From assembly GCA_031549885.1 (NCBI GenBank), contig JAVBPD010000047.1, positions 1-33,281 on the forward strand: a stretch of 33,281 nt of DNA, written 5' to 3'. The notes under the pieces are model-generated. The model saw nothing but the letters and a program-made list of their open reading frames with translations. It did no database searches and was not told where the DNA came from. Each line of letters opens with the position of its first letter. Within the stretch, counting starts at the first letter, position 1. The DNA is from WQUF01 sp031549885. GTDB taxonomy: Bacteria > Bacillota > Clostridia > Clostridiales > Clostridiaceae. The position numbers were made by a program, and so were the translations under genes. Positions 14,894-23,029 of this stretch are shown piece by piece.

Positions 14894-15673
14894 ATGGTAA
14901 ATGAAATAAAAGAACTTTTTTTACATAGAGAATTATTAAAAAATTTAACTATGAAAGACTTAAAATTAAAATATAAAAGTTCCATTTTAGGTTTTTTATG
15001 GTCCTTTTTAAATCCAATAATGCAGCTCACTGTTTATAGCATAATATTTACATATGTTTTTAAAAGTGATATTAAGGATTTTACTATATTTTTAGCTGCA
15101 GGACTGCTTCCTTGGATTTTTTTTAATACTTCTGTTATGGGGGCAACTTCATCAGTTAATAGCAATTCCAATCTTATTAAAAAAGTTTACTTTCCAAGGG
15201 AAATAGTGCCAATTTCTTCGGTACTTTTTAATTTTGTGAATTTTGTAATATCTTTAGGTGTTTTATTTATATTTTTAATAGTTTTTAAATATTTAACAAT
15301 ATATATTTTATGGCTTCCTTTTTTACTTGTTTTATTAGTTTTTTTCACTATAGGATTATCGCTTATACTTTCATCTTTAAATGCAAGATATAGAGATGTT
15401 CAGCATTTAACTGAAGTGATTTTTCTTCCATGGATGTACTTAACGCCTATAATTTACTCTAGACAATTATCTAATATTCCAGAAATCATGAAAAAAGTAA
15501 TACTTATAAATCCAATGACTTCCATAATTGAATGCATACGAGATGTTACATATGGTAAAACAAATCCAAATTTTAAAGAATTAATATTGTTTACTATAAT
15601 TTCAATTATTGTTTTTGTCATAGGATTTAAGATGTTTAAATCTAGAGAAAAAACTTTTGCTGAAGAGATTTAG
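14894..15673 (+). CDS. ABC-2 polysaccharide exporter permease (Wzm/TagG type)
   Basis: 259 residues. The N-terminal amphipathic stretch with TMKDLKLKYKSSILGFLW is the family's signature interface helix, then six membrane segments (about 38-56, 62-80, 108-130, 135-160, 172-189, 228-246). Typical motifs: FLAAGLLPWIFF (66-77), VYFPREIVP (98-106), LNARYRDV (162-169), INPMTSIIECIRDV (205-218). Forms the membrane channel for lipid-linked glycan or teichoic acid export. ATG 14894 has AAGGAG 6 nt upstream; longer frames would add codons with no support. Followed by the ATPase gene after 17 bp. Confidence 0.92.
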   Translation: MVNEIKELFLHRELLKNLTMKDLKLKYKSSILGFLWSFLNPIMQLTVYSIIFTYVFKSDIKDFTIFLAAGLLPWIFFNTSVMGATSSVNSNSNLIKKVYFPREIVPISSVLFNFVNFVISLGVLFIFLIVFKYLTIYILWLPFLLVLLVFFTIGLSLILSSLNARYRDVQHLTEVIFLPWMYLTPIIYSRQLSNIPEIMKKVILINPMTSIIECIRDVTYGKTNPNFKELILFTIISIIVFVIGFKMFKSREKTFAEEI

Positions 15674-15690
15674 AAAAGAGGGTCAAAATT

Positions 15691-16965
15691 ATGTTGATGA
15701 TTGAATTTAAAGATGTAACAAAATACTTTAATATATATAAAAATAAGTCTAGTTCTTTAAAGGAAAGTTTTGTTAATAGGCTTTTAAATAGAAATAAAAT
15801 GGAGATAAATAAGGTTTCTGTAATAAAGGATACATCTTTTAAAATATACAGTGGGGAAACCATTGGTATAATTGGAGAAAATGGAACAGGGAAGAGCACC
15901 ACTTTAAAATTAATATCTAAAATATTATACCCTAATTCTGGAGAGATAGAGGTTTATGGCAGTATTGCATCTTTATTAGAAGTTGGGATAGGATTTCAAG
16001 CAGATTTAACAGGCAGAGAAAATGTATTTTTATATGGATCTATTTTAGGGCTTAAAAAGCAGGAAATAGAGGCAAGATATGATGAAATAGTTAGATTTGC
16101 AGAGCTTGAAGAATTTATGGATAGCGCTGTGAAAAATTATTCCTCCGGTATGTATATGAGGCTTGCTTTTTCTGTTGCAACTTCGGTAGACCCTGATATA
16201 CTTCTTGTTGATGAAGTATTATCAGTAGGTGATGCCTCCTTTCAAAAGAAGTGTATAGATAGGATAATAGATTTTAAAAATAGGGGAAAAACTATAGTGT
16301 TTGTATCTCATGATATGGCATCTGTAAGAAAAATTTGTTCTAGAGTTTTTTTTATAAAGCGGGGCGGATATTTCACTGAGGGAAGCCCTGAAAAGATGAT
16401 AGGATTATACTTAAAGCTTGTAAATAAAATATACCTAGAAAATGCTTCTAATTCACAAATTGAAGAAGCCCACCAAGATGATAAAGCTTTTGTGAAATTT
16501 GATGTGCATAAAGCTTTAGAATTTGCAAATGATGAAATAGTAGGAAATAGAAAAGTTGAAATAACAAAAGTTTATTTTTCTGATTTAAAAGGCCATGTTA
16601 GAAATGTATTTGAGCCAGGTGAGGATTTTAAAATAAACATTGAGTTTAAAAAAAATCAGGATGTAAAATCTGCTGTAATAGATTTTGAAATATATACTGC
16701 AGAAGATTTTTTGCTTATAAAAAAATCATCTTATCAAGATGGAATAGTGTATACACAAATTCATGATGTTAATTTTATTTCAATTGTTGTGAAAAATCCA
16801 GGTCTTATTTCTGCAAATTACTATGTATCAATTTCTCTATTGAGTGAAGATGAAGAAAATAGAGAAATATATGATTACAGGAAAAAACATTATGTTTTTA
16901 ATATAATGGAAAGCAATATTAAAGAACAAGGTAAAATTAGGGTTGATTGCGATTGGGATTTTTAA
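15691..16965 (+). CDS. ABC exporter ATPase with C-terminal carbohydrate-binding domain (Wzt type)
   Basis: 424 residues, larger than a plain TagH ATPase core because of the extra domain. Walker A GENGTGKST (62-70), signature YSSGM (150-154; the polysaccharide-exporter form of LSGGQ), Walker B LLVDEVL (171-177) and the switch His in VFVSHD (about 200-205). After residue 245 a beta-rich region (EITKVYFSDLKG ... FEPGEDFKINIEFK ... IYTAEDFLL) is the Wzt C-terminal domain, which recognises the non-reducing end of its own glycan and so sets substrate specificity. ATG 15691 with GAGGG 8 nt upstream. Pairs with the permease 17 bp before it and precedes the fusion gene by 17 bp: one operon. Confidence 0.93.
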   Translation: MLMIEFKDVTKYFNIYKNKSSSLKESFVNRLLNRNKMEINKVSVIKDTSFKIYSGETIGIIGENGTGKSTTLKLISKILYPNSGEIEVYGSIASLLEVGIGFQADLTGRENVFLYGSILGLKKQEIEARYDEIVRFAELEEFMDSAVKNYSSGMYMRLAFSVATSVDPDILLVDEVLSVGDASFQKKCIDRIIDFKNRGKTIVFVSHDMASVRKICSRVFFIKRGGYFTEGSPEKMIGLYLKLVNKIYLENASNSQIEEAHQDDKAFVKFDVHKALEFANDEIVGNRKVEITKVYFSDLKGHVRNVFEPGEDFKINIEFKKNQDVKSAVIDFEIYTAEDFLLIKKSSYQDGIVYTQIHDVNFISIVVKNPGLISANYYVSISLLSEDEENREIYDYRKKHYVFNIMESNIKEQGKIRVDCDWDF

Positions 16966-16982
16966 CTTAGGAGTAGATAAAT

Positions 16983-19900
16983 ATGGATTTTAATAAAAAA
17001 GTATCATTTATAATAGTTAATTATAATGGTAAAAGCCATCTTGAAAATTGTTTTGTAGCTTTAAAGGATTTGAATTATCCAAAAGATAAATTGGAGTTTG
17101 TTGTTGTTGATAATGGCTCAAATGATGGATCGGTAGAATTTTTAGAAAAATATTATCCAAATGCTAAAATAATAAAAAATAAAACTAATGAAGGTTTTGC
17201 AAAACCAAATAATGATGCTTCTAAAATTGCTACTGGTGAATATTTAGCTCTTATTAATAATGATATGAAATTAGATCCGAATTGGCTAAATGATATGTTT
17301 GAAACCTTAGATAAGTGCAATGATGAAAGTTATGTATGTGCTGGAAGCAAGATTCTTAATTGGGATGGAAGCAGACTAGATTTTATAGGTGGAAATTTAA
17401 ATATATATGGCCATGGTTATCAAATTGATCATGGGAAAGATATTGAGGAATTTAGTGAAGAAATATCTGATAAAGATATTTTATTTGCTTGTGGTGGAGC
17501 CATGTTAATTAGAAGGGATATATTTACTTATGTTGGTGGGTTTGATGATGATTACTTTGCATATTATGAAGATTGCGATCTTGGTTGGCGCCTTTGGATC
17601 CTTGGCTATAAAATAAGATTTTGCTCAAGTGCTATATGCTACCATAAGCATAACAGCACATCTAAGAACATGAACAGAAATTTCATATTAAATCTTTTTG
17701 CCACAAATTCATTATTTACTATATATAAAAATTATGAGAAGCAGTATTCAGAAAATATGGTTTTAACTTCTATTATGGTTAGAAATTATTTAAATAGCAG
17801 TGGCCCATCCATGTATCCTAATGAAGTTTTGCTTCAAAGTACTGGAGATTTTTTGAATAATGTATATAAAATGATTCCTAAAAGGGATTTTATACAAAAA
17901 AACCGAAAACAAAGCGATGAATTTATATTTAAAAAATTTATAGATGATCCAATGAAAAATTTACTTTTAACAGAAAATAGCTTAGGTCATTATAATTCTT
18001 TAAAAAAAGCTATAAAAGCTTTTAATTTCAATGAAAGCTTTTTAACCTCAAAAATAAAAATTTTGCTTGTTATATCTGATCCTGTAGGAAATAAAATGGC
18101 TGGTCCAGGTATTAGATATTTAGAGTTTGCAAGAGAATTAAGTAAAGAATTTGATGTTACCTTAGCAGCGTTAGGAAAATCTGATTTAGATATGGCTAAA
18201 GAGAACTTTAAAATAGTTAATTTCACTCATAAAGATCCTAAAGATCTATTAGAAGCATTTGGGAATTGTGAAGTGCTAATATTTCAAGGATTTATCTTAG
18301 AGTTCTTTCCACCAATAAAGAATGCTGCAAAGGGTAAATTTATTGTTGTTGATTTATACGACCCTTTTACAATAGAAGTTCTTGAAGTAAGAAAACATAT
18401 TCCGATAAATACAGATATGGAAATGTTTAATGATGTGCTTAATATATTGCTTGAACAAATAAGATTAGGCGATTTTTTTATTTGTGCAAGCGAAACTCAA
18501 AAGCAATTTTGGCTTGGAATGCTTAAGGCTTATGGGAAATTAGATAATAGTGATGATATAAATAATGTTATTGATATTGTTCCATTTGGAATAACTAATA
18601 GGGAACCTGTGCTTTCTAAGAAACTTCTTAGTACAAAAATAAAAAATCTTAAAGAAAATGATAAGGTAATTATTTGGGGTGGAGGAGTTTGGAATTGGTT
18701 TGATCCAATAACTGTAATAAAGGCTGTATATGAATTATCTAAAACTCGTGATGATGTGAAGCTTTTTTTCCTTGGAGTTAAGCATCCTAACCCAGATATA
18801 CAGGAGATGGAGATTTTAAATAAATCTGTAGAGCTTGCTGAAGAATTAGGAATTAGAGATTCACATGTGTTTTTTAATATGGACTGGGTTGAATATGATG
18901 ATAGAGAGAATTATTTCTTAGAATCTTTTATAGGAATAAGTTGTCATTATGACCATCTTGAAACAAGATTTTCTTTTAGAACTAGGGTATTAGATTATTT
19001 ATGGTGCAATTTACCAATAATATCTACTAAAGGTGACTTTTTTGCAGATGAAATTGAAAATCATAAATTAGGAATTACCATTGAAAATCAGGATGTAGAA
19101 GGTTGTAAAAATGCCATAATAAAGCTTATAGAGGATGAGGAATTTTATAACACATGTAAAGACAACATACTTTGGTATAAAAATACATTAAGGTGGAATA
19201 AAGTGATTAAACCTTTGGAAGAAAAATTTAGCAAAGATGTAATAACAAAGTTAAATGTGCCTGAAAAGGTTGTGCCTGTATCACAGGATGAATCCATATG
19301 GACTCATAGACATTATTTTAAATCTAGAATATTAGTTAACTTGAGTTTTACAGGGTTTCCATCCATTAAGCAATATATTAAAAACAACCTAAAGATAATT
19401 TTATTCTTTTTGTTTTATTTTGTGATATTTAAAGAAATATTGAAGGTCAATCAAGAAAATTATGTGTTTTTTTTAGTATCAGGACTTATACCTTACTTTT
19501 TTTTAGATAGGACAATTAGAGGATATTTTTCTTACAGCGTTTTAAATTTAACATCTTCTAGCATTGTAGTATGCTTTTGTGACGCTGCTGCAATGATAAT
19601 AGTATATACAGCCTTTTATTTACCTATTTATTTAATTTTTAACGTTATAGCGTTTATTTATCATAATATTTCTTTATTAAATATTTTTTGGTGCATATTA
19701 TCTTATGTTAATATTACTGCTGTAATATTGTTACTTTTAATGATCACCATGATAATGGCTAAGAAAAAGCCAATGCGATTAAATAGAATTTGGATAGGAA
19801 TATTGCCATTTTTAGTTTTTGTTTTACCAATATTGTTTAATATGTCCTTTTTAAATATTAATTGGATTTATGTTTTGTTTAATTATAACCCACTTGCTCT

Positions 19901-20048
19901 TACTTTTACTTTATATAGAGATGTTGTTTTAAACTTTAATTCTTTAAATGTTGTAATGTTCTTAATGTGGATAGCAATAACTTCTTTGGCAGCATTTATT
20001 GTATGCAAAATACCATTTATAAAAAAACCAAAGAAAGTAGGGAATTAA
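16983..20048 (+). CDS. GT2-GT4-like-membrane fusion protein with Wzm-like C-terminal domain
   Basis: 1021 residues in three parts. Residues 1-270: GT-A rhamnosyltransferase-like GT2 with IIVNYNGKSHLENC, VVDNGSNDGS, LINNDMKL and YYEDCDLGWRLW (metal/catalytic ED). Residues 355-760: GT-B, GT4-like, with GPGIRYLEFARELSKEFDV, DLYDPFT, ICASETQKQFWLGML, IIWGGGVWNW and RFSFRTRVLDYLWCNLPIIST. Residues 800-1015: about six membrane helices that line up with the neighbouring Wzm: SGLIPYFF versus AGLLPWIFF, and YNP ... YRDV versus INP ... IRDV. The G-to-NP distance is 135 residues here and 136 in Wzm, and NP-to-RD is 10 in both. The YFPRE and NARYRDV motifs of a working permease are lost. ATG 16983 has AGGAG 9 nt upstream. 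Third gene of the operon. Alternative: an unrelated membrane anchor; the motif spacing argues against this. Confidence 0.85.
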   Translation: MDFNKKVSFIIVNYNGKSHLENCFVALKDLNYPKDKLEFVVVDNGSNDGSVEFLEKYYPNAKIIKNKTNEGFAKPNNDASKIATGEYLALINNDMKLDPNWLNDMFETLDKCNDESYVCAGSKILNWDGSRLDFIGGNLNIYGHGYQIDHGKDIEEFSEEISDKDILFACGGAMLIRRDIFTYVGGFDDDYFAYYEDCDLGWRLWILGYKIRFCSSAICYHKHNSTSKNMNRNFILNLFATNSLFTIYKNYEKQYSENMVLTSIMVRNYLNSSGPSMYPNEVLLQSTGDFLNNVYKMIPKRDFIQKNRKQSDEFIFKKFIDDPMKNLLLTENSLGHYNSLKKAIKAFNFNESFLTSKIKILLVISDPVGNKMAGPGIRYLEFARELSKEFDVTLAALGKSDLDMAKENFKIVNFTHKDPKDLLEAFGNCEVLIFQGFILEFFPPIKNAAKGKFIVVDLYDPFTIEVLEVRKHIPINTDMEMFNDVLNILLEQIRLGDFFICASETQKQFWLGMLKAYGKLDNSDDINNVIDIVPFGITNREPVLSKKLLSTKIKNLKENDKVIIWGGGVWNWFDPITVIKAVYELSKTRDDVKLFFLGVKHPNPDIQEMEILNKSVELAEELGIRDSHVFFNMDWVEYDDRENYFLESFIGISCHYDHLETRFSFRTRVLDYLWCNLPIISTKGDFFADEIENHKLGITIENQDVEGCKNAIIKLIEDEEFYNTCKDNILWYKNTLRWNKVIKPLEEKFSKDVITKLNVPEKVVPVSQDESIWTHRHYFKSRILVNLSFTGFPSIKQYIKNNLKIILFFLFYFVIFKEILKVNQENYVFFLVSGLIPYFFLDRTIRGYFSYSVLNLTSSSIVVCFCDAAAMIIVYTAFYLPIYLIFNVIAFIYHNISLLNIFWCILSYVNITAVILLLLMITMIMAKKKPMRLNRIWIGILPFLVFVLPILFNMSFLNINWIYVLFNYNPLALTFTLYRDVVLNFNSLNVVMFLMWIAITSLAAFIVCKIPFIKKPKKVGN

Positions 20049-20050
20049 AT

Positions 20051-21244
20051 GTGAAAAAAGTATTGATAATATCTGATTTTAATTTAAATGATAATTCCTC
20101 ATTTTCACATTTAAGATTGTTTGAATTTGCTAAACATCTATGTAGCGAAAATGATGTGAATTTATATTTGCCAAAGGGAGAAAATAAAATTTTATCTGAC
20201 AATAACAGTTTTAATTTAATAGATGGTGATGAAGAAAAATTAGAAAAATTATATAAAGTAAGCGATGTTGTGATAGTCAATGGGGAGATACTGGGAAAAT
20301 TGAAATTTAAAGTAAACAGTAAAATACCTATAATATTTGATGGATATGACCCATTTTCTATTGATAAAATTTATGAAAAAAGCAAAGACGCAATTAGAAA
20401 AAATGTGTTTGAGTGCGATTATTTTTTATGTGCTTCAGAAATGCAAAAAAACTATTGGATAGGAATGCTAAGCGTTTATAATAGAGTAAATCCAATTTTA
20501 TATAGAGAAGATAATAAATTAAGAAATATTATAGATGCTATTGATGTGCAATATATTTCTAAAGAGGCTAGCGATTTTGAGGAAAATTATGTTCTTTGTG
20601 AACTGGATGATGAAACAGATATTGAATACATTCTTAATTGCTTTGCAGGTTTAAAAGATGTAGATTTAAAAATAATATTTAAAGATGATGAAGATTTAAA
20701 TATAAAATTTAAGAGTATTATTGATAAAATTAATTCATCATCAGAATATGAAAATATCTATTTGGCTAAATATAAAGATAACAAAGAGAGAAACAGCTAT
20801 ATAGATAAAGCTAAAATTATTTTACAAATATGCAATGATACATTAAAGTCTAGATTTAAGCCTAAGGGCAGTTTAAAAGATTATATTGAGAAGAAAAAAT
20901 TAATTATAAGCTCTTCTTTTAATTATTTACCTGATGGTTTAGAAAATAAAGATGCCATAATATTAATAAATAAAAAAAATCATGATGATTTAAAAAATAT
21001 AATATGCGATTTAATTAATGATAATAATTTATACAAACAATATAAAGAAAACATAGGTAGATTTATAGATAATCAAATTGATTATTTTTATAAATTAAAA
21101 TATATAGTTAACAATGTAAAAATTTCTATAGATAAAGATTATGCAGAAAATAAATCGAAATATAAAGATAAAAATGCTAAATCTAAATTAATATTTTTTA
21201 AAAACATGGCTCAAAAGGGCATTAAAATGATATTTAGAAGTTAA
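20051..21244 (+). CDS. Degenerate GT4-like protein, paralogue of the fusion's middle domain
   Basis: 397 residues, cytosolic. It follows the GT-B domain of the preceding fusion almost throughout: KVLIISDF, FDGYDPFS (97-103) versus VDLYDPFT, CASEMQKNYWIGML (127-140) versus CASETQKQFWLGML, and LKSRFKPKGSLKDYIEKKKLIIS versus a matching FSFRTRVLDYLWCNLPIIS stretch. The GPGIRYLEF loop, GGGVWNW motif and the donor-side residues of the C-terminal Rossmann half are lost or replaced by acidic and lysine-rich sequence. This looks like a pseudo-glycosyltransferase, perhaps a partner of the fusion protein. GTG 20051 has AGGGA 7 nt upstream and begins 2 bp after the previous stop, so translation is coupled. 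Other in-frame starts lie inside the preceding gene. Confidence 0.7.
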   Translation: MKKVLIISDFNLNDNSSFSHLRLFEFAKHLCSENDVNLYLPKGENKILSDNNSFNLIDGDEEKLEKLYKVSDVVIVNGEILGKLKFKVNSKIPIIFDGYDPFSIDKIYEKSKDAIRKNVFECDYFLCASEMQKNYWIGMLSVYNRVNPILYREDNKLRNIIDAIDVQYISKEASDFEENYVLCELDDETDIEYILNCFAGLKDVDLKIIFKDDEDLNIKFKSIIDKINSSSEYENIYLAKYKDNKERNSYIDKAKIILQICNDTLKSRFKPKGSLKDYIEKKKLIISSSFNYLPDGLENKDAIILINKKNHDDLKNIICDLINDNNLYKQYKENIGRFIDNQIDYFYKLKYIVNNVKISIDKDYAENKSKYKDKNAKSKLIFFKNMAQKGIKMIFRS

Positions 21245-21246
21245 AT

Positions 21247-21272
21247 AAAGGTCAATTAATAATTTGACCTTT
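21247..21272. terminator. Shared terminator where the two arms of the polysaccharide locus meet
   Basis: AAAGGTCAA (21247-21255) and TTGACCTTT (21264-21272) form a 9-bp stem. The plus side continues TTATTTTTCC and the minus side TTATTTAAC, so it works both ways. The right arm lies inside the last codons of the convergent GT2 gene and its stop is in the loop. Confidence 0.85.
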
Positions 21273-22032
21273 TATTTTTCCATTTTTTTGTATACTTTAA
21301 AAATGATTTTATTATAATAAATTTATATTTATAGCTCTTAGCACTTGATCTTTCCCACTTATGGTGCACAGATTCATATGGATAATACACTGTAGAGCTA
21401 ATTTCATTTACTCTTCTAGTTAAATCTGTATCTTCAAAATAAAGAAAGAAACTCTCATCAAATCCTTTAAGCTCTTTAAAAAGGCTAGTTCTAATGATTA
21501 AAAAACATCCAGAAGCAGATTCAATTTTGGTTGGTTTAGATAAATCAACATCAGCCATTTCATATTCTTTTAAATAAGAAGTGAATATATTAAATGGAAC
21601 ATTTCTTGCTAAAACTGCTTTCCAAGTAGGATATCTTTTGCCTGTAACTTGGATGCTGCCATCTGGAAGCAAAATTTGAGGAGCAATCATGCCAATTTCA
21701 TCATTTTCATCTAAGTAATCTACAAGATTAGCAATAACATCATAATCTATAATTATATCAGGATTTATAATAGCATGATATTTTGAATCTAAATAGGGAA
21801 TTATAGTATTATGGCCATGACCAAAGCCGTTATTAACTGTGTTTTTTATAATTGTTAAATTTGGATAACTTTCTTTAATTAAATCAGTTGTATTGTCTGT
21901 GGAATTATTATCTACGATGTAAAGCTTTAAATCTACTCCTTTAGTATATTCTAAAATAGATTCAATAGTTTCAATTACTTTGTGGCCATTGTTAAAAGTT
22001 ACTATACATGCAGACACAATAGTGTTTTTCAT
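21256..22032 (-). CDS. Rhamnosyltransferase-like family 2 glycosyltransferase
   Basis: 258 residues, GT-A fold. Motifs: SACIVTFNNGHKVIETI, IVDNNSTDNT, NNGFGHGHN, the metal site INPDIII, then GCFLIIRTSLFKELKGFDESFF and YFEDTDLTRR (catalytic acid ED), close to WbbL/RgpB-type rhamnosyltransferases. This fits the dTDP-rhamnose genes upstream. It is the last gene of the minus arm, 131 bp after rfbD, behind a structured gap. ATG 22032 is taken, but no good ribosome binding site precedes it, so its translation may depend on that region. TTG 22035 is the alternative. Confidence 0.88.
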   Translation of the reverse strand: MKNTIVSACIVTFNNGHKVIETIESILEYTKGVDLKLYIVDNNSTDNTTDLIKESYPNLTIIKNTVNNGFGHGHNTIIPYLDSKYHAIINPDIIIDYDVIANLVDYLDENDEIGMIAPQILLPDGSIQVTGKRYPTWKAVLARNVPFNIFTSYLKEYEMADVDLSKPTKIESASGCFLIIRTSLFKELKGFDESFFLYFEDTDLTRRVNEISSTVYYPYESVHHKWERSSAKSYKYKFIIIKSFLKYTKKWKNKRSNY

Positions 22033-22035
22033 CAA

Positions 22036-22162
22036 TCTGTGCTGCTGGATACCACTATCTTAAGATATGTGGAGGAAAGCAGTATCTCCTTTCTTTTTTA
22101 AAAATGAATGCGTACCTAATGCTCGTAAAGCCTCCGGTACGCTGGAGTTAGTTATCATTTGC
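22036..22162 (-). other. GC-richer structured intergenic element between rfbD and the GT2 gene
   Basis: Its base composition differs from the flanks. Arms GCGTACC (22110-22116) and GGTACGC (22136-22142) are a 7-bp inverted repeat; CTCC and GGAG at 22131-22146 offer a competing pairing. A second hairpin uses CCAC-A-TATCTT and AAGATAGTGG around the perfect palindrome TATCTTAAGATA, within an outer CTGCT/AGCAG stem. A 32-codon frame starts at the minus-strand ATG just after the rfbD stop, with no clear binding site. It may be a leader RNA for the GT2 gene, a small RNA or a dispersed repeat. Confidence 0.5.
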
Positions 22163-23011
22163 TTAGGATCTTTTGCTTTCCTCTAAATAACGCTTAACTG
22201 CATCTTGCCAAGTAGGAAGCAAACTAAAACCATTTTCTGTTAAAGATTTTTTTGAAAGCCTTGAATTAAAAGGTCTTTTAGCTTTAGTAATAAATTTATC
22301 ACTAGTTATTGGATTTACAGCAATATTTATATTGCTTTCTTTAAATATTTCACAGGCAAAATCATACCAGCTGCAAAAGTTCTCATTTGATGCATGGTAA
22401 ATTCCATATTTCTTTGTTTGAATCATATCAATAACTAAATTTGCCAAATCTCTTGTATAAGTAGGAGATCCAATTTGATCGTTAACTACATCAATATGCT
22501 CCTTTTCTGAAGAAAGTTTAAGCATAGTCTTTATGAAGTTATTGCCATTTAAACCAAATACCCATGAAATACGCAAAATAAAATAATTTTTCAATGCTTC
22601 CATTACTTTAAGTTCACCTTGGTATTTTGTATATCCATAATAATTTATAGGATTTGGAGCGTCGTAGATTTCAAAAGAAGAATCTTTTTTGCCATCAAAA
22701 ATATAATCTGTGCTAAAATACATAAGACTTGCTCCAATTTCGGCGCAAACCTTAGAAATGTGTGATACTCCAGAAACATTTACATTATAACAAATTTCTT
22801 TATTATCTTCAGCTTTATCCACGGCAGTATATGCAGCGCAGTGAATAACAGAAGTAGGAGAATAATTTAATATATAATTTCTAACATCTTTTTCAGAGGT
22901 TAAGTCAAAATCATCAATATCTACGCCAACGCACTCAATAGATTTTTCATTTAAAAGCTTTACTATATCATAGCCTAATTGACCTTTAATACCTGTAACT
23001 AATATTTTCAT
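22163..23011 (-). CDS. rfbD: dTDP-4-dehydrorhamnose reductase
   Basis: 282 residues; makes dTDP-L-rhamnose from the 4-keto sugar with NAD(P)H, the last step of the pathway. The N-terminal GIKGQLG is the family's GxxGxxG dinucleotide site. CAAYTAVDKAE and the active-site pair STDYIFDG and YYGYTKYQGE (YxxxK) are typical, as is SWVFG and the substrate loop NDQIGSPTYT. ATG 23011 with GGAGG 5 nt before it is preferred to the ATG 6 codons upstream, which would overlap the binding site. Preceded by rfbB with an 18-bp gap, in one operon. Confidence 0.95.
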   Translation of the reverse strand: MKILVTGIKGQLGYDIVKLLNEKSIECVGVDIDDFDLTSEKDVRNYILNYSPTSVIHCAAYTAVDKAEDNKEICYNVNVSGVSHISKVCAEIGASLMYFSTDYIFDGKKDSSFEIYDAPNPINYYGYTKYQGELKVMEALKNYFILRISWVFGLNGNNFIKTMLKLSSEKEHIDVVNDQIGSPTYTRDLANLVIDMIQTKKYGIYHASNENFCSWYDFACEIFKESNINIAVNPITSDKFITKAKRPFNSRLSKKSLTENGFSLLPTWQDAVKRYLEESKRS

Positions 23012-23029
23012 TTTCTCCTCCATAATCAA

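Noticed and set aside
22066..22161. 32-codon minus-strand frame MITNSSVPEALRALGTHSFL...
   Set aside because: No binding site and it covers the hairpins; treated as part of a structured element, not a gene.
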